Assembly (NCBI GenBank): GCA_030847615.1
Contig: JAUMIR010000002.1
Location: 238,843,809 to 238,907,808 of the forward strand
Source: Gambelia wislizenii
Lineage: Eukaryota > Chordata > Lepidosauria > Squamata > Crotaphytidae
Direction of reading: 5' to 3'
Length of the DNA stretch: 64,000 nt
Both the position numbers and the translations under genes were made by a program. Below are positions 10,281 to 21,397 of the stretch, in pieces. Below the pieces are notes generated by a model. It made no database searches, was not told where the DNA came from, and was given only the letters and a program-made list of their open reading frames with translations. Position 1 is the first letter of the stretch; every line of letters begins with the position of its first letter.

Positions 10281-10624
10281 GGACTTTTTCAGACAAACAA
10301 AAAATAACGCTAGCAGCCTCGCCAGGTTGCAAGGCTGCAGCGCTAGATGGCGTCCGTTTCGCATGACGCCCCTTCCCAGCGGTACTGGTGCGGTACCGCT
10401 GGGACATTTGACCATCATATTTTGCATTTGACCGTCATATTGACCATCATTGATCGTGAGTAAAATATGACGGTCAAATGCAAAATATGACAGTCAAATG
10501 TCCCAGCGGTACCGCAACAGTACCGCTGGGAAGGGGCGTCATGCAAAACGGACGCCCTCTAGTGCTGTAGCCTCGCAACCTGGCGAGGCTGCTAGTGTTA
10601 TTTTTTGTTTGTCCGAAAAAGTCC
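10281..10624. mobile_element. 344-bp near-perfect palindromic DNA element
   Basis: Begins GGACTTTTTCAGACAAACAA and ends with a near-perfect inverse; the arms of about 160 bp pair almost throughout (GCTAGCAGCCTCGCCAGG, GGACGCC, CCCAGCGGTACCG), leaving a small centre near 10450. The structure is a foldback MITE. Its termini resemble those of 13080-13430. No clear target duplication: the flanking trinucleotides are TAA and TTT. Confidence 0.85.
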
Positions 10625-10960
10625 TTTATGTGGTAAACATTAGCATTTAGCTCATACTTCAACATGTTACTTTTGGGGGAGATGGTCATTTGGGTGTTTT
10701 GGGGGGATATTTTAAAACTATTTATTTTATTTAATTTAAAAAACATTTTATTTAATTTTTAAATTTTGAAAATAAATCAAAAAGTGACATGTTAGTAATA
10801 TGTTATTCCACAAGAAATGTTACTCCTTACGTGTGAATTATAAGTGAGCAACAGCCAAGAAATTACTTTAAAATATTAATGGGGAAAGGATGCAATCAGC
10901 TGCCAAGGCCATTTTTGAGCCTGATTTTAAAACAAACAATACTGCCTCCCCATTCCTTAG
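10625..10960. other. AT-rich, unassigned
   Basis: Runs of A/T, including TTTAATTT-type words around 10720-10770. No gene. Confidence 0.4.
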
Positions 10961-11060
10961 GGCAGGGAATTATTTGTCCTTCCAGATATTGTTGAACTGC
11001 ATTTGGGATGATGGGAGCTACAGTCCAGCAACATATGGAGTTCCTCAAGATTCCCACTCT
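10961..11060. mobile_element. Hairpin MITE, family D
   Basis: Arms with GTCCTTCCAGATATTGTTGA and its inverse TCCAGCAACATATGGA. It ends in GATTCCCACTCTGACC, the usual right end of this family. Confidence 0.7.
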
Positions 11061-11110
11061 GACCTACACATTAGGAGATTTAGATTTAGGGTTTGTCTAG
11101 ATGGGCAGTA

Positions 11111-12421
11111 CAAGGTCTGTCTATTAAATAATGAGACTGATAAAATACCCCATCTTTATTTATATGTATTACTATTCTAATGCTTGTTCCCTTAATATAC
11201 TCCTTGTTCACACTCACACACCGATGCAGTCTTGTTTTCCACTGGTTGAAGGCATGTAGCAGATCATTTTCTGTCAGCTGTTTCAACACATCTGCCGTTT
11301 TCTTCTTTACTGTATCAGTTGACTCAAAATGTGTTCCTTTCAGCACTGATTTCACTTTAGGGAAAAGAAAAACGTCACATGGTGCCAAATCTGGCAAATA
11401 TGGAGGATGTTCAAGTTGTAGTAATGTGTTTATTGGTCAAAAACTGCTTCACAGAAAGTGCTTGTGAGCAGGTGCATTGTCTTGATGAAGAATGAAACCA
11501 TTTCCCCATTTCTGCCCTTCCCCCCCCCCCTGATTCTTTCTATCAGCTTTGTCAAAACTTCCTTATAATAATGCTGGTTCACTGTTCTGCCTTCTGGAAC
11601 CCACTCTGCCAAAATTACACCCTTGGTGTAAGAACAAAACAAAACAATGAGCATGACTTTGAATGTGGACTTGCTTTGATATGCTTTTTTCATTCTTGGT
11701 GATGATGATGTTTTCCAGTATATTGACTGTAATTTTGCCTCAAGATCATACTGGAAGATCCAGGTTTCATCACAAGTGATGATTTTTTGAAAAAGGTTTG
11801 GGTCTGCCTCAAGTTGCTGCAGAATATCAGCGCAAATTTCCTTGTGATGCTCTTTCGGCTCTGGTGTGAGATGGTGAGACCATCTTGGCACAATTTTTTC
11901 TCATGTTGGGATCCACATGCAAAATTTTCCACGCATTGTCTTTGTCAATGTTCACAGCTTAAGCTATCATTCGGACACTGAGTTGGCGGTTTTCTCAAAC
12001 AATCTAGCTGATTTTTTCCAAATTTCTTCGTTTCTTGAAGTGGAAGGTCATCCAGGGTGTTCATCGTCTTCCACATTCTGACATCCTTCTCTAAATCTTT
12101 TGTGCCACTCAAACACACGTGCACGAGACATGCAGCCTTCCCCATAGGCCTCAGTAAGCATTTGAAAAGATTCCATTAGTGTTTTGTTCAATTTTACTAA
12201 AAAAATCAAATTGACACATTGCTCGACTTTTAAACTTAGCATTTTTCCGGCACACAACAGACAACACAGCTGCTTTAAACAATGACGGACAATTAACTGA
12301 ACTGCTGAGTGTTGATGTTTGTCATGCAGGTTCAGACATGTTCTCAAGTGTTCACAGTCAGTTCTCCCTGATTGGTCTGAAAGGTAGAAACACAGTCTCA
12401 TTATTTAATAGACAGAAATTG
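11111..12421 (-). mobile_element. mariner transposon, full length, 1,311 bp
   Basis: Terminal inverted repeats share TCTGTCTATTAAATAATGAG (left from 11116; inverse at the right up to 12416). Both ends are flanked by TA (11109-11110 and 12422-12423), the mariner target duplication, and 1.3 kb is the usual family length. It lies inside family-B DNA. The element is structurally complete but its transposase is broken. Confidence 0.95.
11115..12242 (-). pseudogene. Mariner transposase pseudogene
   Basis: Minus-strand pieces are recognisable in the family order. The N-terminal helix-turn-helix region starts at an ATG whose first base is 12242 and includes a VFEWHKRFREG word. The catalytic block carries the first acidic residue in CDETWIF at about 11740-11770. 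The third acidic residue lies in PDLAPCDVFLFPK at about 11345-11397. Pieces lie in at least three frames (catalytic block 11430-11891, C-terminal block to 11397), and there are stops, one a TGA replacing an expected arginine codon after DDEHPG. The protein would act as a cut-and-paste DDD transposase; this copy cannot make one. Related to the DD34D mariner group; no finer assignment. Confidence 0.9.
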
Positions 12422-12935
12422 TATACCCCTTCTTAGAGTCTTGCAGTGATGACGATGTCGGGCATTTGCCCTTTTCTGCTCCCAGGCAGTCCTCATGACC
12501 TGTGGAGCAGAGACGGGGCTAAGACAGGGGAAGACAGGGTAGGGCCCAACACAGTGTTGTAAAATAATATCAGTTTTAATCCGTTGCCACCAGGAAGAAA
12601 CAGATTGGACCCCATGTGACTGCAGGAGCCCATCCTGGAAGGCAAGCCTTCACTGCAGCTGCCAGTCTGCCCTGCTCTCCTGGGTGGCAGGAAGGAGTCC
12701 TGCAGTGTGTGACCAATACTGGTCACGTGCAGGGGCCTTGGTCAGATGTTGCAGGCTGTCTACCTTCAGAGACAGCAAGGGAGATGGCAGCAGCTGTAGC
12801 GAAGGGGCGGTATGCCTGTCTGGACTTCCTCCCATTCTGTGAAGGGAACAGGGGAGCAACGGGCCTGATCCGCAGCTGGGATATGCTGGTGGGGAACTGG
12901 CATATCCTGCCTTGTGTAGATGATCCCTGAATTCT

Positions 12936-13070
12936 CTAGACTCTTCCCTGGGAATAAATCTTCCCACACTCTGAGAAAAAGCGGCAAAGCAGCAGGAATA
13001 TCCTGTTTTTACCGCTGCCTTCCTGCATGACGTCAGTGTCCTCCCGGCATTCTCTCATTCTGCTTGCATG
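12936..13070. repeat. Repeat shared with 60655-60770 (inverted)
   Basis: AGCGGCAAAGCAGCAGGAA and CGGCATTCTCTCATTCTG occur here on plus and, as their complements, at 60655-60770. Probably part of a further non-autonomous element; ends not found. Confidence 0.6.
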
Positions 13071-13079
13071 GGGGACTGT

Positions 13080-13430
13080 GGACATTTTCAGACAGCGTTT
13101 TTTCATGACTACCGCGGGAGGAGCTTCCGGGAGAGGGACAGCGCTCTTGCGCAGCAGGGGGTCATTTTTGGACGACGCCGTCCCTCTCCCAAAATCATCC
13201 GTGACACTTCCGTGAAGCTTCGGAAGCCACAGCACCATATTTTATTCACGAGCAACCTCCATGATTAAAATATGGCTCTGCGGCTTCCAAAGCTTCACGG
13301 AAGTGTCACAGATGATTTCGGGAGAGGGATGGCGGTGTCCGAAAATGACCCCCTGCCGCGCAAGAGCGCTGTCCCTCTCCCGGAAGCTCCTCCCGCGGTA
13401 GTCACGAAAAAACACTGTCTGAAAATGTCC
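13080..13430. mobile_element. 351-bp near-perfect palindromic DNA element
   Basis: Starts GGACATTTTCAGACAGCG and ends with its inverse. The arms pair along their length (ACCGCGGGAGGAGCTTCC, GAGAGGGA, GAAGCTT, AAAATATGG) with a small loop near 13255. Flanked by TGT on both sides (13077-13079, 13431-13433), possibly a 3-bp target duplication. Non-coding foldback MITE. Confidence 0.88.
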
Positions 13431-13439
13431 TGTGTCTTT

Positions 13440-13541
13440 TTGCTAATGGGTTTTTGCTAACCATTGTGGCCAATGCTTATGGATGATGGGGGTTGTAATC
13501 CAACAGCATTTGGAAGCCAACAGGTTCTCTAGTCCTGACTT
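13440..13541. mobile_element. Hairpin MITE family D, diverged
   Basis: GGATGATGGGGGTTGTAATC followed by CAACAGCATTTGGA is the typical right arm. The left arm is degraded. Confidence 0.5.
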
Positions 13542-13734
13542 ATACCCTTAACAGGAAAGGTTTCTCCTGCTGCATTTCTGCAGTCCTGTAAAGACACAGG
13601 AGCATTGCTATTTAGAAAGAAAAAGAAAGTTGCTATCCCTAACCACAAGTAGGATTGTCTGTGGCTTTACCAGCCCCGGCTCCTATGTTTGTTAGTGGCT
13701 GAAACTCCATGCATGAACAGGGGATGGTCTCTAT

Positions 13735-13956
13735 GGCTGCTGCCACACTTCAGAAATAATCCAGTTTGACACCACTTTAACTGTCATGGCTCAATGCTAT
13801 GGAATTCTGGGATTTGTAGTTTTGTGAGCTATTTAGCCTTCTCTGTCAGAGAACTTGGGTGCCACAACAAGCTACAAATCCCGGGATCCCATAGGATGGA
13901 ACCATGATAGTTAAATTGGTGCCATACTGCATTATTTCTGAAGTGTGACAGCAGCC
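13735..13956. mobile_element. 222-bp hairpin MITE (family Z)
   Basis: Ends GGCTGCTGCCACACTTCAG and its near-inverse CTGAAGTGTGACAGCAGCC. Inner arms hold AATAATCCAGTTTGACACC and its inverse, plus CTGGGATTTGTAGTTTTGTG. Same length and layout as 48628-48849. Confidence 0.85.
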
Positions 13957-13959
13957 CAA

Positions 13960-15600
13960 GTCTATGTTGTAAACAAGCTGAACCATCTGATTTTGGCAAA
14001 TCAATTGGCCGTGGATGGCACAGCAGCAGGGCAAGACAGTGTTCTGGTCAGTTGCCAGAAATGAGCCGTGAGAAACATCTCCTCAGAGCATGTTTGAATG
14101 TAAGGACATTGTGGTGCCACTCACGGATTCTATTTCATACTATAAGGCAAAAAGAAAGGGCTGGTAGCAGCTGCTTCACAAATGCCTTTACCTTTTCCTT
14201 CTCACCTTGTCCAATTTTCAGCTGGCTCTCTTTGAAAAACCTTCCCCCTTTCCTCTGGGGTTTAGCCTCCTGCACCTTTCAAAGCTTTTGCACATCTTGG
14301 TTGCTGTGGCAACCCTAGTCAGATCTGTCTGTACCCCATAAAGAAGATAAACCCTTGCCAATTTCAAGGATGGTGCGGCTGGTTAACTGGCAGTCGGCAC
14401 CTCCTTGTGGAAGGCAGTGGTAATTCTTCTGGTTTTCTTTTTCCTGCTGCAGGGAATGTAATGTAATTATTGGGGGGGGGGTCAAGGAAAGAGGACAAGG
14501 AAAGAGGACAAAAATCTTCATAGGGGAGTGGGAAAAACAAAATTTTGCAGACACAGATTTTTTTTTTCTTTGCAGTTCCTCATTTCCTTTCTTTTGGTTT
14601 TGTCAGTTTTAACTGAGGAGAGTGAAATCCCAAAGCAGTGCTTAGAAACAACCAGATGCCTGATATTGTTGACTGACTATAGGTTTTTCTTGAGCTAGTA
14701 AAACACTGTTACATTAATTGAAGAGACATGCCAATGTGTGTGTGTTTTTTTTAAAAAAAATTAAAACGTGTCAGGTGCTATCCATGAATCAATAAATCAT
14801 AATTTCTGAGAATCAGTTTGTGGTTTCATTTCATTTTTTTAAGGGCCTCTTTGATGCTGCTCTTCCTTGTTGGTCCTATAAATTATCCAGCCAATTACAA
14901 GGATAGACAGTGATCACAAAGTGATGTCTGAAATAGGAAAGAAACAGCACAACAGGAATGTGCGCGCACACACACACACTTCACTTACTTGAGAGAAGCT
15001 GAGACAAACAATTCAAGGTCATAGTCTTTTATGCTGGGTTGCAGACTATTCTACACCTGGATCTCAGAAGTCTAACTTGTGTTAGTGATAATGCCTACTT
15101 CATTTTCTTCAGCCCTCGGTTCATTTCATAATTATATTTTATTTCCATAATAAGGCACTATCAAATATGGTGCCTTCATGAAAAAGAGGATAAGGCTCCT
15201 GCACCTTAAACAGATGTACAGAGGAGGGTATTTCTCTTCTACACCTGTTGAAGCTACCCCATGTGCTATTCCTGTTGAAATTTCCTCTTTGGCACTGAAG
15301 GTGCTTTGTGGCCCTGTCCTTTTGTTGCATCCTAACTCATCCAGATTTTAAATTTCGACATGGGTAGGCTTTCAGGGTTCCAGCCTACCTGAACCACATA
15401 TTCTTTGGGCTGGATATTGGTCTCCTTTGACCCCACATGCATAATGTCTGTCTGTCATCTAAAAATAAATGGGCTCATCCCAAACAAGTGATATGGACAG
15501 CTGCTGATGGTATTAGAATTCAGGGGCATTAGACTACCGTGGAGCACATCCACTGCTCAGTACTTCCAGTTGTAGGAATACAGGGCTACAGCCCACCCCT
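13960..15600. other. Unassigned, no gene seen
   Basis: No credible coding frame. A weak family-E-like stretch (GGCTCCTGCACCTTAAACAG) lies near 15190. Short AC-rich (14965-14980) and G-rich (14471-14480) runs. Confidence 0.4.
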
Positions 15601-15659
15601 CCAGCACACAGCATGACATGGAACATCAGCAACCATGGAATTCTTTTGCCCAAAGCTAT

Positions 15660-15880
15660 AAGATTGCATAAGTCCCGTTTCACAGATGGACGCTGGTGGC
15701 TGAGGCTTCTGTCTCAATGGGGCAGTGAATTGTCTCTGGGTCTTAGTCTGAACTTTAAAAGAAGGTATCCAAGGTGCTGGCCCCCCAAAATCGGTTCAGT
15801 ACCTTGGATAGCTCTCTGAAACTTTGGATTAAACCTAAGGTGAACATACTGTCCCATTGACATGGGACTTCCTAGCAGCC
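15660..15880. mobile_element. Palindromic MITE, diverged
   Basis: GGTATCCAAGG and CCTTGGATAGC form inverted arms within a larger stretch beginning GTCTGAACTTTAAAAG and ending CTGAAACTTTGGATTAAAC. A second copy with TTGGATAGCTACAGTAC and CTTTAAAGTTCAGACTAAAA is at 59785-59950. Confidence 0.55.
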
Positions 15881-16185
15881 ACTGCAGTTTCTTTGAACTT
15901 TCCAGGCTCACCTGTACAAACTGATTGGAATGATAGAGACACATACATTTATAATGAAATTCAGGTTTCCTCTGAGCATGTGCAAAGTATCTTCCCATTA
16001 TCAGTTTTCCCACTCAACTGGGGCCTGAGAGCAAGGCATGTCTGTCTGTCTAAGAAGTCACATAAAGAATTAGATTTATTGAGACTGGTCAGATTTTCCA
16101 TTTTAGAAGCTAAATCCTGAGAGCACACTTGGGGAAGAATATAGTGTGGGTTGTTGGGGTTCCCAGCAGAGTTGAGGGGGGGGGA

Positions 16186-16327
16186 GACAGGGCTCCTGCA
16201 CCTTTAATAGTCATGTAGAACACAGAATAACACTTCAGAAGATGGGCAGGTGCTGGTTGTCAGGCAAGCTAACCTTCTGAAATTCCCTCATCAGGATTGA
16301 TATTAAAGGTGCAAGAGCCCCTGTCTT
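16186..16327. mobile_element. Short palindromic element (family E)
   Basis: GACAGGGCTCCTGCACCTTT and the inverse TTAAAGGTGCAAGAGCCCCT form the arms. Related to the arms at 656-716 and 1035-1089. Confidence 0.7.
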
Positions 16328-17435
16328 GCATAGAACATCTGTGGTTCAGTTACACAAAGCAGGGCTACTGTTCTGAAAGGTGGTTAGGCAATGGTAGAGA
16401 AGGAAGCAGAATATCAGGAACACCACCACCCCTTAGCCATAGATTTTGGTCATAAGATCAAACATCAAAAGTGGGTTTATACTTTTAAAATATGCTATGT
16501 TCTGAGTTCTGATAACATTCTCAGCTATTCGAAAGGAGTTTCTGAAGCAGCAGGGTGGATACTAGAATTTTTCTGGGGGGAGGGGAATTAGGAAATTTTT
16601 ATTGGAATAAGACCATTCTACTGAAAAATACACCCCACTGCAAAATGCCATAACAATAATGCAAAAATAATAATTGTTTTCCTCTTTTCTTACTAATACA
16701 AAAATAAAACTATCTATCCTAACACTAATACTAGGGGATACCTTATGAATCACTGGCATACATTGATGTGCATGTGGGAGCAAAGACAATGCACCCCTCT
16801 GCCACATAGATTTAATTGCTAGCGACTTTGAGGAAGGGGCAGAAACATGTCTAGAAAACCGTTGATGATGAATTTTAAAGAAATATATGCTGATTTGCTT
16901 TTATGAATTTTCTTAGCTGTGACGCCTTTATTGTCAGTCTTTTACTGCTGCTATATTATTGATAGTTTTACTAGGCTGTATCATTAAATATATAAACAAT
17001 GGGTTAGATAGACAGAAGTGTCCTTCTTTTCTTTGATTCAGCCAAGGCTTCCATGAATGAGATGGAAGATGGGGATTTTTTTAAAATGAAATTTCTCCTT
17101 TTCTGCTACAGAGTTCCATGCTCCCCATGCTGTTCTGAGGGGGAGGATACTCCAGGTCTTTTGAAGCAGATTTTGGGGCTGAAGAGGAAAATGGGTAATC
17201 AGTGGGGTGGGGAAATTCTCCTCCCTTCTATTCATGAAAGCCTCTACTGGATCAAAGAGATTTCCTTGAACAAAAAGGCACGGCTGGATACAGTTAACTG
17301 TTTTTGTATTTTTGTAAGTTTGTCTCTCCATATAATTTTTAAAAAGAAGGTTTAAACATCCATTAGCTAAACAGATCAGCTCCAGCTCACATAACATCTG
17401 TGCATTATGTGTTTATGTTAAGGAGACCTATTTTC
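16328..17435. other. Unassigned, no gene seen
   Basis: Open frames on both strands near 17040-17400 overlap the same DNA; no family resemblance. Confidence 0.4.
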
Positions 17436-17439
17436 CAGA

Positions 17440-17600
17440 GGACAAGCTTACATTTGGCAGAAATGGGCTGTCTGGTCCATGCCTGGTTTAAAGATAAAGA
17501 TGATAAAGAGGCAGGGAGGAACTTTGAAGTTGCCCATCCATCCACAGTTTAACACCTGGTCACAGCAGACTGAGCAGCAGGTAGGCACACAGATCAGCTG
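17440..17600. repeat. Repeat shared with 60440-60560
   Basis: GGCAGGGAGGAACTTTGAAG followed by GCCCATC and GCAGACTGA words matches AGCAGGGAGGGACTGTGAAG and GCAGACTGATT near 60490-60550. Confidence 0.45.
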
Positions 17601-17692
17601 GTCTGCACTGTGATGACATGCGTCCTGTTTCTATTTAAATGTTGTATTATTTCCCCCAATCCCCCCTTTATTCATACAATTTGTTTCATGAA

Positions 17693-17822
17693 TGGGAATC
17701 ATGCAGCTGTCCAGATGTCATTGGACAACCAATCCCAGCAGCCCTGGCCAGCAGAGCCCAAGGTGAGGTATGCTGGGAGCTGCAGTCCAACAATACCTGG
17801 AGGGCTGCATGATTCTCATTTC
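17693..17822. mobile_element. Hairpin MITE family D
   Basis: TGGGAATCATGCAGCTGTCC and the inverse GAGGGCTGCATGATTCTCAT at the ends; GCTGGGAGCTGCAGTCCAAC inside. Confidence 0.8.
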
Positions 17823-18489
17823 TGCATTATGCAAACCTGTGTTTTTTGTTGATGCTTTTCTTCTCTTTTGGGTGTGTATGTGTGATGTTGGCGTATGTGG
17901 CCACATTACCACCACAGAAGGCAGGATGAACACTTTGTGGCCCACATGTGATTCCCGTGCTTTAAAAGTCACATGGCAGTGATGGCACTCTTATATCCTT
18001 TCCCCTGCCCCCTCCACACACGTAGCCTTTAACACAATGAGGAAATGGGATCGGTGGTTTAATGAGGAGAAATATCAGACAACATCTCAGGCTTTCTCTG
18101 GAAATCAGCATCAGTGGTGGCTCCTTAGGTTAATCACTTTGGCTCATTTTAATCCTGCTCAGCCACTTTTAACAGTTTTAGACTCTTTGCCCCTAGTAAG
18201 AAGGAAGCAACTGTGTGCATGTCAAGCCCTCTCTCCCAAATGCCATAACCCCTGTTGAGAAGTTGGGGAAACATCTGGACCTAAGATTTACTCTTCCATG
18301 TTTCCATTACATTGATAGCATGAGTTGGGCATCTTTAACAGGACCTGTTGCTCCTTTATGTTGGGAGGAGTCAGGAAGGTTGATCAAAGAGAAGATAATG
18401 TTGAACAGCTGGCTGGTTCAAATATGGGATTACAGGCTTATGTGTTTCCTAGGTCTCTCTCTCTGGAGCGGGGTGGGTGGATGTCAGTC
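17823..18489. other. Unassigned
   Basis: No gene or family identified. Confidence 0.4.
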
Positions 18490-18649
18490 TTATGTATGCT
18501 TACTCTGAATGGTGGAACTAATATGCTTGGAAAGGGATGGGCTCTCCTTCCTTGGAGCTTCTTAAACAAAGGTTGGACGGTCAATTCTCAGGAATGCTTT
18601 AGAGGTGGATTCCTAACCTGACAGGGGCTTGACTGTGTGGTCCTTGTAA
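18490..18649 (+). mobile_element. CR1 3' fragment, left part (interrupted)
   Basis: Reads as the plus-strand end of a CR1 3' region (GGTTGGACGG, GGGGCTTGACTGTGTGGTCC). It breaks at 18650 where a minus-strand CR1 begins; its final bases appear to resume at 19560. Confidence 0.7.
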
Positions 18650-19559
18650 TTGTAGAATCATAGAGTTGGAAGAGACCACAAGTGCCATCTAGTACAACCC
18701 CCTGCTCTGCAGGAATACCCAGTCAAAGTACTCCTGATAGATGGCCATCCAGACTCTGCTTAAAAACCTCCAAAGAAGGAGACTCCACCACACTCCAAGG
18801 CAGTGCATTCCACTGCCAAACAGCTCTTACCATCAGGAAGTTCTTCCTAATGTTAAGGTATAATCTCTTTTCCTGTAGTTTGAGTCCATTGCTCTGTGTT
18901 CTTGTCTCTGGAGCAGCAGAAACAAGCTCACTCCATCCTCAGTATGACATCCCTTCAAATAATTTAAACATGGCTATCATGTCACCTCTCAACCTTCTCT
19001 TCTTCAGGCTAAACATACAAAGTTCCTAAGCCATTCCTCACAGGGCAGTGTTTCCAGACCTCCCACCATCCTGGTCACCCTCCTCTGGACACATTCCAGC
19101 TTATTTATTTATTTATTTATTTATACCCTGCTCTTCAGCCACAAGGCTATCAGAGTGGCTTACAAATTGTCTTAAGCAATAGTTATTTACACATCTAACT
19201 GCATTAAACAGTTTCCAATGTGTGTTAGCTAATTGCCCCCACAAGCTGGGTACTCATTTTACCGACCTACGAAAGGATGGAAAGCTGAGTGAACCTTGGA
19301 GCCCGCTGGAATTGAACTTGCAATGTGGTGACTTGCGGTACTGGCATTTAACCACTGTGCCACCAGGGCTCCCTCAATATCCTTTAAAATATCCTTCTTA
19401 AATCGCAGTGGCCATAACTGAACACAATATTCCAGGTGAGGTCTGACCAAAGCAGAATAGAGTGGCACTATTGCTTCCCTTGATCTAGACACTATACTCC
19501 TATTGATGCAGCCTAGAATCACATTTGCTTTTTTAGCTGCCACATCACACTGCTGACTG
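18650..19559 (-). mobile_element. CR1 LINE 3' half, interrupted by a SINE
   Basis: Begins with the CR1 3' terminus in reverse (GTAGAATCATAGAGTTGGAA) and runs back into RT C-terminal coding sequence ([11 protein letters not shown] on the minus strand near 19430-19470). Interrupted by the SINE at 19101-19374; sequence on either side joins to match the uninterrupted copy at 41670-42355. Confidence 0.92.
19101..19374 (-). mobile_element. tRNA-derived SINE with L2-like tail
   Basis: The plus strand starts with a TTTA repeat and ATACCCTGCTCTTCAGCCAC and ends with GGTACTGGCATTTAACCACT and CCAGGGCTCCC. It is the inverse of the 30656-30948 copy, whose head carries GTGGTGAAATGGTTAAATGC and a B box GAGTTCGATCCC. 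Confidence 0.9.
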
Positions 19560-19582
19560 GAGTTCCTTCCAGTTCTATGATG
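19560..19582 (+). mobile_element. CR1 3' terminus, right part
   Basis: AGTTCCTTCCAGTTCTATGA resembles the final bases of a plus-strand CR1 and would complete the fragment ending at 18649. Confidence 0.55.
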
Positions 19583-19744
19583 TCTGGGTTTGTTGGGCTT
19601 TACTTCCGAGTAAGCATGTACAGGACTGTAGCCTCCGCCCTCTTGTTTTTTGTGTTACTCAATAGATCAGGTCTATTGAGTGGAATTCTTTCACTCCTCC
19701 AACTTTGGGTGCCTTGTTAAAAAACTTAATAATGCATCCATGTT

Positions 19745-19872
19745 TTGGGGGCCACACGTCAGTGGCAGAGTATGCACTTTGCATGCAGTAGGTCCCAGGT
19801 TAACTTCTTGGCATCATCAGTTTAAAGGACCAGATAGCAGAAGATGGCAAATACTTCTACTTGAGATCCCAG
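19745..19872 (+). mobile_element. tRNA-derived SINE (second type), truncated
   Basis: GTCAGTGGCAGAGTATGCAC, TTTGCATGCAGTAGGTCCC and CAGGTTAACTTCTTGGCATC form the head; the body stops near AGATCCCAGAGAAC. Same family as 6686-6860. Confidence 0.8.
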
Positions 19873-19924
19873 AGAACAAGTACAGAGCAAAGAAGACCAT
19901 AAGATTGGAAAGAATATTTGTTCC

Positions 19925-20320
19925 ACAGTCAAAAAAATTGATTTCCCGATAGTTACAAAATTCTGCCAGGGAAAAGAATAGACAAATGAGAATTTTGCAC
20001 ATTTTTTTCCCCTGGTATTCAAATGTCCCAAAGTGTTGTGGAAAAATTATTTAATGGGGTGGGGATGACCACATGGGCTGGAACTTTGTTGGTTAGTCTA
20101 AGCAGGGTATACGCCTTCAGCCAAGTGATGAATGGTAAGTCAACACATAGATAATTCTATGGAGTTTAATATGCCTACTCTAGCCAGGGTTAAAAGAGTA
20201 TTTAGGCCAATTTTGCACAAAAAACCTGTTCTCTATGCAGAAAATGGGTTTCCTGTACATAAAATGCTATTTCCTGAACAAGAAACAGTGTTTTCTGCAC
20301 AGAAAACATTTTGTGTGTGT
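19925..20320. repeat. Family F repeat
   Basis: Contains GCAGAAAATGGGTTTCCTG, TTCCTGAACAAGAAACAG and TTTTCTGCACAGAAAACA in series, and upstream CAAATGTCCCAAAGTGTTG, which reappears as AAATGTCCAAGAGTGTTG at 54650. Confidence 0.5.
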
Positions 20321-20638
20321 GTGTTTAAAAAACCCGCACACATTTTTCTCTGCAGAGTGCAGCAGGGCTAGTGCAATATGAGCTTGTGGTAGAAACAGGA
20401 GAAATGACTATGGATGTTCTTGTAAGGTAAAAAGAAATAGAAAAAAACCTTGCATTTATTGTCTCAGGAAATCCATCTTCGGATAGTAAAGGAGATAAGC
20501 AAAAGATGTTGACCTGTACTTGATTACAAGAGCCCCTAAAAGCTGGCTGTCCTGTGCGGGTGTAAGCTAGCATCCATTGTTAGGATTGCAGGCTTATGGA
20601 TGCTCCTTGCAAAAACAAAGGAAAAACAAAGAGACCAA

Positions 20639-21130
20639 GGAGATTATCAGATACAGCTAATGTAGCACCATAATGACGCCAGAGGAACGCAAAAGGATGC
20701 CGATATCAGATGATGTTGTCCTTTTGTGTTCTGCTGGTGTCATTATGGCATTTCCTTTTATTGACGGGATGAGCCACCGATAGATCACCTGCCCTGTTTT
20801 GGTGCTGGCATTGCTGGCGTGTGAAACCTTGGGGCATTTAACTCTCATGAATACAGCATCGATAGGCGGTCCTGCTACAATACTTCCAGGTGAGATCAGG
20901 AAATCCAGGTAAGTGACACACTTTTTATGACCCTTCCTGGATTACCTGCAATTTTTAAAGTGTGTTTGTTTCTGTGCTTGGTATAATTTTGGGGGGGTGT
21001 ATTTTACTTTTTATATTTGAATTTCCCATGCTCATGTCTTCTTATGAGAATGGGCAGGATTTCAATCCAGGAAGTAAATGTTAGAGCTCCATTCATTCCT
21101 GGGCTGCCTGTGCCAGGAGAGAAGGTAAGT
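20639..21130 (+). mobile_element. Non-autonomous DNA element, family C, copy 2
   Basis: Starts GGAGATTATCAGATACAGC. Internal landmarks ATCAGATGATGTTGTCC, CGATAGATCACC and AAATCCAGGTAAGTGACA match copy 1 (1379-1930) in order. The right end is not clear. Confidence 0.65.
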
Positions 21131-21397
21131 GCGGTGGGGAGGGTTATTGTGCCAGAACAGGGGCAGGGTTGGAGATTGTGGGACAGGAAGGTGACATCTG
21201 CAGGTAAGAAGGAAGCAAAAGGCTTGAGTACATAGGCCAAAGAAAGATACAGACAGGTGAAAAAGGGCAGGCATTATCTAGAAGTCCTTCTCTCATTAAT
21301 CTTTTCATACAAGTATTGATGGCTCTTTGCTTCCCACAATACATGAGGATAATATAGTTGAGGATTTACATCCCTGGTAGACCATATTGAGATAGAC

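Larger units (their letters stand above)
11089..12928. mobile_element. DNA element, family B, interrupted by mariner
   Basis: The left end GGGTTTGTCTAGATGGGCAG and the inverse of the right end (AGGGATCATCTACACAAGGC) are imperfect inverted repeats. Sequence after 12422 aligns with 49580-50120: AGTAGGGCCCA-type, TTTTAATCCGTTGCC, GCAGGAGCCCATCCTGG and CTGGTGGGGAACTGGC words all have partners there. In that second copy the left end is uninterrupted, showing that the mariner at 11111-12421 inserted here. Neither copy encodes a recognisable transposase. Confidence 0.8.
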
